This document shows, in pieces, positions 51,201-60,751 of a stretch of DNA of 64,000 bases. Positions within the stretch are counted from its first letter, which is position 1, and each line of letters opens with the position of its first letter. Made by a program: the position numbers and the translations under genes. A model generated the notes under the pieces. That model was not told where the DNA came from and made no database searches. It worked only from the letters and a program-made list of their open reading frames with translations. This DNA is from Lamellibrachia columna (lineage: Eukaryota > Annelida > Polychaeta > Sabellida > Siboglinidae): contig OY759262.1 in assembly GCA_963662155.1 (NCBI GenBank), forward strand, positions 13,034,282 to 13,098,281, in the 5' to 3' direction.

Positions 51201-52873
51201 GGTCAGTTTTCTTTTATAATTTTTAGGCTTTACTTCTGATATTGCTACAAGATGTGGAGGAGTTGAATGGTTTTTTATTCTGCACTTTAGTTCAGTTAAT
51301 TTTTCTTTAGTTAGTAGGTCAGCATTGGTATACCATATGACTATTTCTTTAGTTAGTACGTCAGCATTGGTAGACCATATGACTATTTCTCCAGTTCTGG
51401 CTCTAGCAGTGCTCGAGTTTGGCTGTTATTTCTCCCCTTTTCTTTACCCGATGATTTGTCTTTCTCCTGGGCGTCCTCTTACTAGGTAGACAACATTTGT
51501 TGTCTGTTCCTGCTGTGTTTTTTCTCTTGCCTACTTCTGCAGTAGTCGCTCCTTCTCTCTGTCATCCCTGCTCATGTCATGCTTTATGATCATTCCACTG
51601 AATGGCTCACCTTTGTGTTTCAGTTTGTATAGGTTTTTCATAACTATGGCTTTTTTGTCCTCTTCTGGAAAGGTTACAAGTAAAGGAAGATTTTTTGTTT
51701 CCTCTATTTTTGTCTCCTTTGTCTGGTTACTCCCCAGTCTCTTTACTGGTAGATCTTCTGGCTGGTATTTACCACCTGTAGTGTGTCCCAGTAGTTCCTT
51801 CATTAGATTCGTGTCATGGGTTGCGTTGTCTGCTTTCAGAATACTGGTCCCCTCTGGCACATTATAAACAACGATGTTCTTCAATCTGGTCATTCTGTCG
51901 TTTATTTGGGTGCACACAGTGGCTACTACGTCTTCTTTATTTATGTCCGGTTGTACATGGCTTGCAACAGATGATTCATGCATTGCCTGTGATTGCAGAT
52001 CTGATACTTTGGACACTGTCTCCTGAAGTTCATTGACTCTGCTGTGTAATACTTTATGTTTATTTTCTATAGCATTCGATTTCTTTTCGAACTGATCTTG
52101 CCGGTCATGCACGATTAATATGTGCGACATGATTGCCTTTGCCCCTCTTTGGTATGATTTGCAATACCAACTGATCTGTTGATTTTCGTCACTGATTAAT
52201 ACTGCATACAACGCATCAGACACATTTTGGCAACCTTTGTGGTACCATCCTTTACAGATGTCACATTCAATAGCTTCTGCATTGTCCTTTACTTCAAGGC
52301 TGCAGTCAGGACATTTCTCTTGATTTCTATCTGATTCCAGTTTCTTGTTTGTTTTATGTTGTTTTTTTGGAATTATTTTTGGTTAATGGTCCTTTGATTC
52401 CAGACGAGCTAGATGAGCTACCTCGTAGTGATCTTGATGTATTTACTTCCACTGGCGTACCACCAGTTGCCATTGTTATCTAAGTATGCAAGTTATCTTT
52501 CACCTAACAATAAACCTAATATTAAAGGCTAATCTTGTATTAAAAGTGCATATGCAGGGTTTGGGCCAGTGCAAACACAAAGGGTGTATATGATATATGT
52601 TAGTTAATTCTAGTCCTGGGCCGACTCATGACATAATATATTTTTAAGACACAGGGGTGATATCATGACACACCCGAAGAATGGCCTGTTAGTTAGTTCA
52701 GGAGATGGGAAAACAAAGGGAGGATATGATTTATATATATATATACCCAAATCACCCCAAAATTAACTCAAAATACAAGCGCAATCTCACAAACTAAATA
52801 CACATTTTGTACAGCTTTTAAATATACATTACATTATCAGTCACTTTTATTATTAAATTGACTAGTAGTTTAG

Positions 52874-52914
<41 letters not shown>

Positions 52915-52972
52915 CATACATACATACATACATACATACATACATACATACATACATACATACATACATACA

Positions 52973-53008
<36 letters not shown>

Positions 53009-55126
53009 TTGCTAAACTACTAGTCAATTTAATAATAAAAGTGACTGATAATGTAATGTATATTTAAAAGCTGTACAAAATGTGTATTTAGTTTGTGAGA
53101 TTGCGCTTGTATTTTGAGTTAATTTTGGGGTGATTTGGGTTTCGCGCGCTTTAATTATTGTTTACAAGTCAGCCATTTTGTTTGAAACTTGAGGTGGTTG
53201 TTAGGCAAAATATACTTAGCGAACTACTACTATGAAATGTTTGATCGGAAGTTTGTTTATATGAACTTTATGTGATGATGATACCTTAGTATGTCTGTAA
53301 TTTTGGAATAATGAGGTTCTTTAGAATTGTGATATTTCGCTTAAACGTAGGAGTAAGAAAAAGATAGCACGACACCTGACGCATGCGCTCACGAACTCAA
53401 ACTGTGTTGTGGAGGACTGGAGACAGGTCGTGTGGCAAGGACCGTTTATATGGCCTCTCTCCCCATTCCCAACACAAAGCAAAGGGCAGACCAATTAAGA
53501 ATGTTAGCTTAGAGCAGGAGCTACAACCTCAAAAGTAAACACATCATACCCTATTATTAGTATTTTCCGAAGGAAAATGTAAGAAATGCACACAGATAAA
53601 TGTCTATAAAACTAGAAAGGATGCTTAGAGAAGAACTACAAATAAATATTGTATTATGGCCTGTGGGATTTTGTCCAATTTTCACATTTTTGTATTTTGT
53701 CCTGTGGGGTTTTGTTCACTTTTCATATTTTGTGATTTTGTCTGTAAGGAATATGTCCTGTAGGATTATGTCTGGATACTGCATTGTATTTTGATATAAC
53801 AAAAATATGTTTTAAACTGCTATCTTTTTATTTAGTATAATTCAAAGTCACAATTCAACAAAATGTACAAACATTACCGTTATATTTGTTTATCAATCGT
53901 GTACAAAATATTGAAATTCAGCAAAACGTTAAAAAATACATAATTAACAAATGCTGAATATATTTGGTTCCGCATAATGTAATTGTAATTGAAATTGAAA
54001 CAGTGTGATTGTAATTGTAATTGATTTGGACAATTATGACTGTAATTGTAATTGAAATTAAAAATTAAATGTAATTGTAATTGATATAATTTTGTGTAAT
54101 TGGACCCAGTCCTGTGCATGATATCACATTGCAAGAGTCGGTCGAGTAACACTTGCCTGAGACTGATTAACACAGCCAGTTTTTATACAGTTGTTTCATA
54201 ATTGGGACCAGTGCCAATATCAATAACAGGGTGACAGTTGTGTCATAATTGGGACCAGTGCCAGTATCAATAACAGGGCGACAGTTGTGTCATAATTGGG
54301 ACCAGTGTCAATATCAATAACAGGGCGACAGTTGTGTCATAATTGGGACCAGTGCCAGTATCAATAACAGGGCGACAGTTGTGTCATAATTGGGACCAGT
54401 GCCAGTATCAATAACAGGGCGACAGTTGTGTCATAATTGGGACCAGTGCCAATATCAATAACAAGGCGACAGATGTGTCATAATTGGGACCAGTGTCAAT
54501 ATCAATAACAGGGCGACAGTTGTGTCATAATTGGGACCAGTGTCAATATCAATAACAGGGCAACAGTTGTGTCATAATTGGGACCAGTGCCAATATCAAT
54601 AACAGGGCGACAGTTGTGTCATAATTGGGACCCGTGCCAATATCAATAACAGGGCAACAGTTGTGTCATAATTGGGACCAGTGCCAGTATCAATAACAGG
54701 GCGACAGTTGTGTCATAATTGGGACCAGTGCCAATATCAATAACAGGGCGACAGTTGTGTAATAATTGGGACCAGTGTCAATATCAATAACGGGGCGACA
54801 GTTGTGAAACAGTGGCCAACCAGCGACCGACAGAACTAAGCTGAAATTGGGAGTGGTGCCAGTCAAGTTCTAGGTTACAGTGTCTAGATGTGTTGCTCGT
54901 CTAAGCACAGGCACAATTTAGTTATGCGTAATCCAGCGATACAGCATCACCCGACAAATAAAGGCAAAAATTGCTCGTATAAATAACATTTGTGCATCTG
55001 TGTTGCAGTGATTGTGAGGTGAAGGCACCTGCACCTATGGCCCAAGACGACGAGAAGGCCCAAAAACTGTGGGACATCAGCGCCCAGTTGGTTCAACTTG
55101 ATACCAGCAGAGAAACAATCTCATAG
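40899..55126 (+). CDS. RDH13: Retinol dehydrogenase 13-like short-chain dehydrogenase (7 coding exons)
   Basis: SDR-family retinol dehydrogenases reduce or oxidise retinoids and other aldehydes using NADP(H); vertebrate RDH13 is mitochondrial. Exons: 40899-40998, 41557-41697, 45403-45594, 46988-47146, 47738-47857, 48291-48501, 55009-55126. Phases join to 1041 nt, 346 residues (human RDH13: 331). Motifs: cofactor TGANTGIG at 63-70, LACRD after it, NNAG at 142-145, catalytic Ser193 in NVTS, YCQSK (Tyr218, Lys222), and HPGLVRTE. The ending KAPAP...[11 protein letters not shown] favours RDH13 over RDH11/12/14. The ATG at 40899 has G at -3 and +4; an in-frame ATG at 40815 is possible. Intron 2 holds two inverted repeats, intron 3 ends in a minisatellite made of acceptor copies, and intron 6 holds a LINE. 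Confidence 0.9.
41860..43735. repeat. Long inverted repeat (fold-back), arms interrupted by a 0.6-kb insertion
   Basis: The sequence from about 41860 to 43095 is the diverged reverse complement of 43095 to 43735. Paired examples: CTTAAGAAGTTTACAAGCTA (42665) with TAGCTTGTAAACTTCTTAAG (43503), and GGCTGAATTATTCTGAAAG (43273) with its complement at 42930. The left arm is split at 42052 by sequence absent from the right arm. It fills most of RDH13-like intron 2. Confidence 0.85.
42052..42656. mobile_element. Insertion nested in the left arm of the inverted repeat
   Basis: The right arm reads straight through GTGCTTCTAACTTAAG in complement, whereas the left arm breaks after GTGCTTCT and resumes at TTCTAACTTAAG. 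The inserted 0.6 kb begins GTGGTAG and ends near CTACCGC, a short imperfect inverted repeat, with TTCT possibly duplicated at the target. It contains TTATATAGCG and AATAAAG, so it could instead be an LTR-like sequence. No coding region was found. Confidence 0.55.
43880..45195. repeat. Second long inverted repeat with about 0.75-kb loop
   Basis: Arms at about 43880-44230 and 44975-45195 are reverse complements at roughly 80-85%: AAAGCTGATTTTTGTACCAC and TCTAGAGTAACATACTAAAA occur in the left arm, with complements near 45150 and 45110. The loop (about 44230-44975) contains a frame reading [14 protein letters not shown] near 44705-44750, a Cys-rich motif that may be a remnant of a transposon protein. 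It abuts the first inverted repeat in the same intron. Confidence 0.8.
45198..45280. repeat. (AT)n microsatellite
   Basis: About 80 bases of uninterrupted AT dinucleotide lie between the second inverted repeat and the RDH13-like exon 3. Confidence 0.97.
45403..45594 (+). CDS. RDH13: RDH13-like exon 3
   Basis: Follows TTTCACTAAG and ends GCAG|GTAATA. It encodes [34 protein letters not shown] and [10 protein letters not shown]: the adenosine-binding and NNAG segments of the Rossmann fold. Confidence 0.94.
45703..45833. repeat. 26-bp tandem repeat, about 5 copies
   Basis: AACTATGTATGTATAGTTGT plus GGTCAG is repeated five times with no visible variation. It directly abuts the MITE copy that starts near 45836. 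Confidence 0.95.
45836..46226. mobile_element. MITE-like element, copy 2
   Basis: Starts ACTTTGGGGTCAATCAATTA and ends near TTTGCACCCAAGT. Internal blocks such as GGCAAACCAATATGATACAC and CCAATTCCTTTCAAAAACAA match the copy at 36890-37278 in order. It lies in RDH13-like intron 3. Confidence 0.65.
46351..47003 (+). repeat. 23-bp minisatellite built from the RDH13-like exon 4 acceptor, about 28 copies
   Basis: The unit GTGTCATGTGGTGCTGTGTC+TAG equals the first exon 4 bases (GTGTCATGTGGTGC, coding VMWC) joined to the intron end (TGTGTCTAG). The true junction CTAG|GTGTCATGTGGTGCCCC is the last unit of the array. Many units keep CTAG|GTGTC; others read TATAT or have point changes, often in alternation (46-bp period). 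Confidence 0.92.
46988..48501 (+). CDS. RDH13: RDH13-like exons 4-6, catalytic region
   Basis: Exon 4 (46988-47146) reads [20 protein letters not shown], then [16 protein letters not shown], then [11 protein letters not shown]. Exon 5 (47738-47857) has [10 protein letters not shown] and [16 protein letters not shown] with the catalytic Tyr and Lys. Exon 6 (48291-48501) has [16 protein letters not shown] and [13 protein letters not shown]. All borders are AG/GT with strong donors (GTAAGT, GTAGGT, GTAGGC). Confidence 0.94.
48510..51200 (-). pseudogene. LINE ORF2: endonuclease-reverse transcriptase, degraded
   Basis: Frame pieces at 51200-50814 and 50804-50436 hold the endonuclease ([22 protein letters not shown]); the metal-site GDFN motif is lost in [15 protein letters not shown]. 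The frame 50454-49114 holds the [65 protein letters not shown] and FADDMKLF. After a frameshift near 49110 the tail continues as [18 protein letters not shown] and then [15 protein letters not shown] pieces down to [17 protein letters not shown]. Confidence 0.85.
51531..52473 (-). pseudogene. LINE ORF1: PHD finger plus coiled coil
   Basis: The start [18 protein letters not shown] is followed, after a frameshift in an A run near 52370, by [21 protein letters not shown] and ISWYC: a PHD-type zinc finger (the last Cys pair is altered to CKSYQ). A coiled coil follows ([20 protein letters not shown]), then a segment with IVVYNVPEG typical of LINE ORF1 RNA-binding regions, ending near 51531. ORF1 binds element RNA in related LINEs. 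Confidence 0.75.
52745..53140. repeat. 396-bp near-perfect palindrome (fold-back element) with (AT)n-(CATA)n centre
   Basis: The left arm starting ACCCAAATCACCCCAAAATT at 52745 is the exact reverse complement, as far as can be followed by eye, of the right arm ending at 53140. Arms are about 130 bases plus flanking (AT)n, and the centre is about 85 bases of CATA repeat. The two strands therefore give the same open frame. A MITE with long TIRs or a fold-back transposon is likely; an assembly hairpin is the alternative. Confidence 0.92.
53141..54187. other. RDH13-like intron 6, right part; degenerate MITE near 53810-54118
   Basis: No exon was recognised. The part from about 53810 to 54118 is rich in TGTAATTG words and ends GTAATTGGACCCAGTCCTG, similar to the right end of the MITE family at 36890-37278. 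The rest is unremarkable AT-rich sequence. Confidence 0.4.
54188..54807. repeat. 47-bp minisatellite, about 13 copies
   Basis: GACAGTTGTGTCATAATTGG, then GACCAGTGCC, then AATATCAATAACAGGGC repeats with few substitutions (CAATATC/CAGTATC alternate). It lies about 200 bases before the last RDH13-like exon but does not copy that exon's acceptor. Confidence 0.96.
55009..55126 (+). CDS. RDH13: RDH13-like exon 7, C-terminus
   Basis: Follows TGTGTTGCAG. It reads [18 protein letters not shown] then [14 protein letters not shown] and stops at TAG 55124-55126. The KAPAP and LW(x)3SA(x)LV pattern is the RDH13-type ending. It lies 6.5 kb after exon 6, beyond a LINE, a palindrome and a minisatellite. Confidence 0.88.
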
Positions 55127-55726
55127 TGTACTCAAACGTAATGATCAGTGCTCAGTCGCTGAGCTTGAAAACATGGAGAAATAGTCTCTTGGCGGTAGGA
55201 ATGATACATCACGAGTTGATAGATTTGAGTCAAGTCTACCTGCCCAGGCACCACCACACTCAGTAATGGTCTGATGGTGAATTGTTTGTGGTTAGCTGTT
55301 AACAGCATATCCTGTGCTATTGTGCAATATATATTATTTTGTGTGCTGCAGTGCATAATATTATCGATGTGTGTGCATCAGGCTTGGGTTTTCAGATAAT
55401 TGAATATACCTGGTAGCAAACCCAGAGGCCCAAGTCTTGCATATGCAGTGTTCTTTTTAAGTTAAGTTCATGTGGACAGTGCAGAATCATACATGTTTCT
55501 TTGACATTTTTTTTACAAATTTACCTTAATACTAATATCTTTTTATTAGTATCATAAAATCTCATACAAGCAAAGTAGAACATCGTATGGGCGGTTTGTC
55601 TGTACGAGAGGCCTTAAAAACACTGCATGGATTTGTGTTGATCATATCTTTGTTAGGCATAGTTGTCCTGTAGTTTGAGGTATAGTTAACATGTGTTTGG
55701 AACTGTTCTTTTACGGGTTTTGTTTG

Positions 55727-56955
55727 CAGTGTCTGTGTATGTTTATGCAGCATTGTCCTGATGTATTTGTGTGTACACTGTGTCTGTGTATGTTTATGTA
55801 TCATTGTCCTGATGTATTTGTGTGTACAATGTGTCTGTGTATGTTTATGTATCATTGTCCTGATGTATTTGTGTGTACACTGTGTCTGTGTATGTTTATG
55901 CAGCATTGTCCTGATGTATTTGTGTGTACACTGTGTCTGTGTATGTTTATGTATCATTGTCCTGATGTATTTGCGTGTACACTGTGTCTGTGTATGTTTA
56001 TGCAGCATTGTCCTGATGTATTTGTGTGTACACTGTGTCTGTGTATGTTTATGCAGCATTGTCCTGATGTATTTGCGTGTACACTGTGTCTGTGTATGTT
56101 TATGTATCATTGTCCTGATGTATTCATATGTACACTGTGTCTGTGTATGTTTATGTATCATTGTCCTGATGTATTTGCGTGTACACTGTGTCAGTGTATG
56201 TTTATGTATCATTGTCCTGATGTATTTGCATGTACACTGTGTATGTTTATGCATCGTTGTCCTGATGTATTCGCTTGTACACTGTGTCTGTATGTTTATG
56301 TATCATTGTCCTGATGTATTCATGTGTTCACTGTATGTGTGTGTATCATTGTCCTGATGTATTTGCTTGTACAATATGTCTGTGTATGTTTATGTATCAT
56401 TGTCCTGATGTATTCATGTGTACACTGTGTCTGTGTATGTTTATGTATCATTGTCCTGATGTATTCATATGTACACTGTGTCTGTGTATGTTTATGTATC
56501 ATTGTCCTGATGTATTTGCATGTACACTGTGTCTGTGTATGTTTATGCATCGTTGTCCTGATGTATTTGTGTGTACATTGTATGTGTGTGTATCATTGTC
56601 CTGATGTATTCGCTTGTACACTGTGTCTGTATGTTTATTTATCATTGTTCTGATGTATTCGTGTGTTCACTGTATGTGTGTGTATCATTGTCCTGATGTA
56701 TTTGCTTGTACAATATGTCTGTGTATGTTTATGTATCATTGTCCTGATGTATTCGTGTGTACACTGTATGTGTGTGTATCATTGTCCTGATGTATTCGCT
56801 TGTACAATGTGTCTGTGTATGTTTAATTATCATTGTCCTGATGTACTTGTGTGTACACTGTGTATGTGTATGTATCATTGTCCTGATGTATTCGTGTGTA
56901 CACTGTATGTATGTTTATGTATCATTGTCCTGATGTATTCGTATGTACACTGCCA
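55727..56955. repeat. 51-bp minisatellite, about 24 copies
   Basis: CATTGTCCTGATGTATTTGT, then GTGTACACTGTGTCTGTG, then TATGTTTATGTAT repeats with length variants of about 42-51 bases. It begins about 600 bases after the RDH13-like stop. Both-strand open frames (CLCMFMYHCPDVF and reverse) arise because 51 is a multiple of three. Confidence 0.96.
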
Positions 56956-57125
56956 GTATTATCATAAGTTAAATGGTGTGGTCGAATATCCAGTGCGTGT
57001 ATATAATCAGTATCATAACATAACGTTGTTCTGTTGTCACTAGTAGTATTATTTGTAATCATACCTCGAGGTGTTCTGTCTATTTACAGCAGGCACCAGC
57101 GTCTTGTAGTTTGCTATTGTGAACC

Positions 57126-57308
57126 CTTTGTGACACCCTCTACACAGTTACTGTACACTTTGTGACACCCTCTACACAGTTACTATACACTTTGTGACAC
57201 CCTCTACACAGTTACTATACACTTTGTGACACCCTCTACACAGTTACTATACACTTTGTGACACCCTCTACACAGTTACTATACACTTTGTGACACCCTC
57301 TACACAGA
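57126..57308. repeat. 32-bp minisatellite, about 6 copies
   Basis: CACTTTGTGACACCCTCTAC plus ACAGTTACTATA repeats six times with almost no variation. Confidence 0.95.
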
Positions 57309-57430
57309 TCCCACTGAATGTTGCTCTAACCTTTTAAAATAGTTGATTGGTTAATCAAAGTGGTATATTCGGGGTGCATTGATGAATGCGTAAATGACGC
57401 TGTTGCCAACATTTATTTCTCTTGCCCACT

Positions 57431-58572
57431 ACCCGTGCCTCCCCCAGTACCAGTGTCTCTCCTTCAGTAACAGTGTCTCTCCCCCAGTACCAGTGTATCC
57501 CCCCCAGTACCAGTTTCTCTCCCCCAGTACCAGTGTCTCTCCCCCAGTACCAATGTATCCCCCCAGTACCAGTGTCTCTCCTTCAGTAACAGTGTCTCTC
57601 CCCCAGTACCGGTGTCTCTCCCTCAGTACCAGTGTATCCCCCCAGTACCAGTGTCTCTCCCCCAGTACCAGTGTACCCCCCCAGTACCAGTTTCTCTCCC
57701 CCCAGTACCAGTGTCTCTCCCCCAGTACCAATGTATCCCCCCAGTACCAGTGTCTCTCCCCCAGTACCAGTGTCTCTCCTTCAGTACCAATGTATCCCCC
57801 CAGTACCAGTGTCTCTCCCCCAGTACCAGTGTCTCTCCTTCAGTAACAGTGTCTCTCCCCCAATACCAGTGTCTCTCCCCCAGTACCAGTGTCTCTCCCC
57901 CAGTACCAGTGTATCCCCCCAGTACCAGTGTCTCTCCCCCAGTACCAGTGTCTCTCCCCCAGTAGCAGTGTCTCTCCCCCAGTACCAGTGTCTCTCCCCC
58001 AGTACCTGTGTCTCTCCCCCAGACCCGTCTCTCCCCCAGTACCAGTGTATCTCCCCCAGTACCAATCTCTCCCCAGTACCAGTGTCTCTCCCCCAGTTTC
58101 AGTGTCTCTCCCCCAGTACCAGTGTCTCTCCCCCAGTACCAGTGTATCCCCCCAGTACCAGTGTCTCTCCCCCAGTACCAGTGTCTCTCCCCCAGTACCA
58201 GTGTCTCTCCCCCAGTACCAGTGTATCTCCCCCAGACCTGTCTCTCCCCCAGTACCAGTGTATCTCCCCCAGTACCAATCTCTCCCCAGTACCAGTGTCT
58301 CTCCCCCAGTGTCAGTGTCTCTCCCCCAGTACCAGTGTCTCTCCCCCAGTACCAGTGTATCCCCCCAGTACCAGTGTCTCTCCCCCAGTACCAGTGTCTC
58401 TCCCCCAGTAGCAGTGTCTCTCCCCCAGTACCAGTGTCTCTCCCCCAGTACCAGTGTCTCTCCCCCAGTACCAGTGTATCTCCCCCAGACCCGTCTCTCC
58501 CCCAGTACCAGTGTATCTCCCCCAGTACCAATCTCTCCCCAGTACCAGTGTCTCTCCCCCAGTACCAGTGTG
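57431..58572. repeat. 20-bp minisatellite, about 57 copies
   Basis: AGTACCAGTGTCTCTCCCCC repeats with variants (GTATCCCCCC, TTTCTCTCCC, ACCCGTCTCTCC). One strand is C-rich and pyrimidine-biased. A block of about 240 bases (from CCCGTCTCTCCCCCAGTACC near 58025) recurs near 58230 and 58490, a higher-order unit. Overlapping open frames on both strands are artefacts. Confidence 0.96.
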
Positions 58573-60191
58573 CATTTACAATCAGTGCCAAAACTGGTCA
58601 TGCACTCATACCATTGCTCAAAGTTGAGTAATTGAACATGTTTGTCTGAGCTGACTGACGTTCTGTGTGTGACCTTTAATTACAGGTGTATCTATATAAA
58701 TGCTATATGACTAACTCTGGTTGCTGATTACTATTAATTCATCAACTTGGTGTCAGTGCGTTGTTTTTATGGGTTTAGCGCGTAGTATGGAATAAACAGC
58801 ATGATCCATTATATTGAAACCACTTAATGTTTTCTTCGCATCAAGGTGTTGTGATGACTTTGTTACAAGGCTATATCTTGACAAAAATGACAGATTAGCA
58901 AATAGTGTTGGTGCAAAACTGCCAAAACAAAATCACACAACAACGTATTACACGGTTTCTGTTTGCGGCCTGCGGACAGTGCATTGAATTCACATATCGC
59001 CTTACCACCTGCATTCCGTCATGCATGGATATTAGGGGTGGCCAAAAGGGAATGAATTGTCTTATCTGACTGAGAGTGATGTTGCTGTTAAGTATGTAGG
59101 TAGGATTTGTGATGAATCAGATAGGAGACAGCTGCAGACTTTACTGACTAACACTGTTTTCTCCAGAACAAAAGTCTAAGAACATAGCTACATCCTTTCA
59201 GAATTCCACCATCTTCTCGATTATTACAAAACTTGACATCTGTTCCTCTCATTTTCCCAGGGTCTGACCCCTTATGCTTAATACCCCTTATGTTCTAAAA
59301 ACTACAATTATTATATTCCAACAATTACAATACCTGCTGAATAATGTGGTACTACTGTATCTTCTTGGTTCGTCCCCTGCGCGTCGGATACAACCCCTCT
59401 TCCCCCGCCACTGCGGTACGACCCATCCATGATCGAATACCTCATTACATAAAGCACATATCAAAGATCCTCTAAAGCCATTTGTTCCAATCACCTCCAA
59501 CGTCAGTTCACCCATTCCAACAGCCTTCTTAGTCTTCATATTATGTGACGCCTGTTATGTCATTCTCCACACCGTCACAGAATATTGAACCACTTTTTTT
59601 CAGGTTTAGTAGACAGTTAATAACATTCCCTAATTCTAAGATCTATTACTCTCCAGTGTCCCACTTTTCCCGTATTATCTTCATTACTTATGTTCTAATT
59701 ATCACTGCTTGCACTATCCATATACGTGGCCAGCATGAGCATCAGCTAAGTTCCCTCATACCAGTTTCTATTCTTGCACAGTTTCCCTACTCTTCCTCAG
59801 TTTCCCAACTCTTCCTCAGTTTCCCAACTCATCCTCTGTCCACTGCCTTGTATGCCACCTTCAGTTTCTCGCAGTACTACTAGTTCAATTCCATCATACC
59901 CTCTCCCCTCTTCACACATCATCACTGTCCAGTCTACCGATATATACCTCTTTGTTCCACAATTTCTGTTATTTTTGTGTGTGCCATGTTACGGTCGCTT
60001 TCCATTGATCATCTCCTCTTCTGTCCCTGCACTTCTTCTTCAATGTACATATCCTGTTGAGGACGTCGCTGTCCAACTATTTACGACATCGATCTCTTTC
60101 TCCAGCTATTCTGTCTCCCGCTGTCGCTGTTCCGAACACATCAGCGATGCCTTTCACCTATCTTTGTCGTGGCTTTCCCTGACATTATTCA
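58573..60191. other. No gene recognised; pyrimidine-rich right part
   Basis: Unique-looking sequence. A minus-strand frame at 59288-59539 includes LICALCNEVFDHGWVVPQW, which has a CxxC pair but no family I can name. From 59540 the plus strand becomes strongly pyrimidine-rich, with short repeats such as CAGTTTCCCAACTCTTCCT near 59780-59830. Confidence 0.4.
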
Positions 60192-60408
60192 CCCAGTGTC
60201 GTCTTTTCCTTGCTATTATTCTCCCTGTAGTGTTGTCTTTTCCCTGCCACTATTCCCCCGGTTTATAATTTTTCTATGCCATTGTTGGCTTTTCCCGTCA
60301 CTATTCCCCCAGTGTCGTCTTTTCCCTGCCACTATTCCCACAGTGTTGTCTTTCCCTGCCACTATTCCCTAAGTGTCGTCTTTCCTCTGCCACTATTCTC
60401 CCTGTTTT
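60192..60408. repeat. About 30-bp degenerate minisatellite, about 7 copies
   Basis: GTGTTGTCTTTTCCCTGCCA plus CTATTCCCCC recurs with substitutions and small indels. Confidence 0.85.
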
Positions 60409-60751
60409 GTATACCCCAATCCATCGCGCATCTTTTTTTGTGGAAAAACATTTCGCTATCCAGGGTATGCACACTATCTTGCGGCTGCATTTAATCTCGA
60501 AGCCAGTAATTCTCTTCATATCCAATTTGCGAAATACCCACACTTCGCGACCACGTGTAACTAACTACAGGGAATACGCATATATCGATTTCCCCACACC
60601 CGGTCTTCCTTCAGTTGCGTCACCATTCCCTATCCCCTCCCTCACTACCTCTCTCTCCGTGAGTCGTTTTCTGGGTTTCCCATGTTTGGAAACGGAGTTT
60701 TTTTATTCTCCTATGACCAATAGTACACACTGTTGTTAAGCCGCACGGTGC

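Larger units (their letters stand above)
48505..52473 (-). mobile_element. PHD-finger non-LTR retrotransposon (CR1/Jockey type), antisense in RDH13-like intron 6
   Basis: Right to left: ORF1 from the ATG at 52473 to about 51531, then ORF2 from about 51200 to about 48510. The 3' end carries a 21-base tandem repeat (CATGGTCCTAAGGAACAG) near 48545-48590 and finishes within a few tens of bases of the exon 6 donor at 48502. Frameshifts and stops occur in both ORFs, so this copy is dead. It is clearly different in sequence from the LINE in DLST. Confidence 0.85.

Noticed and set aside
55562..56653. Long open frames of about 200 residues on both strands
   Set aside because: They lie wholly inside the 51-bp minisatellite, whose length is a multiple of three. 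The peptides are simple repeats with no start or splice context.
57394..58635. Several overlapping frames of 100-320 residues rich in Ser/Pro or Gly/Trp
   Set aside because: All are translations of the 20-bp minisatellite in different frames and strands.
59288..59539. A minus-strand frame with a CxxC pair as a small zinc-finger gene
   Set aside because: Only one Cys pair is visible, with no exon borders and no recognisable family. It is noted under the surrounding region instead.
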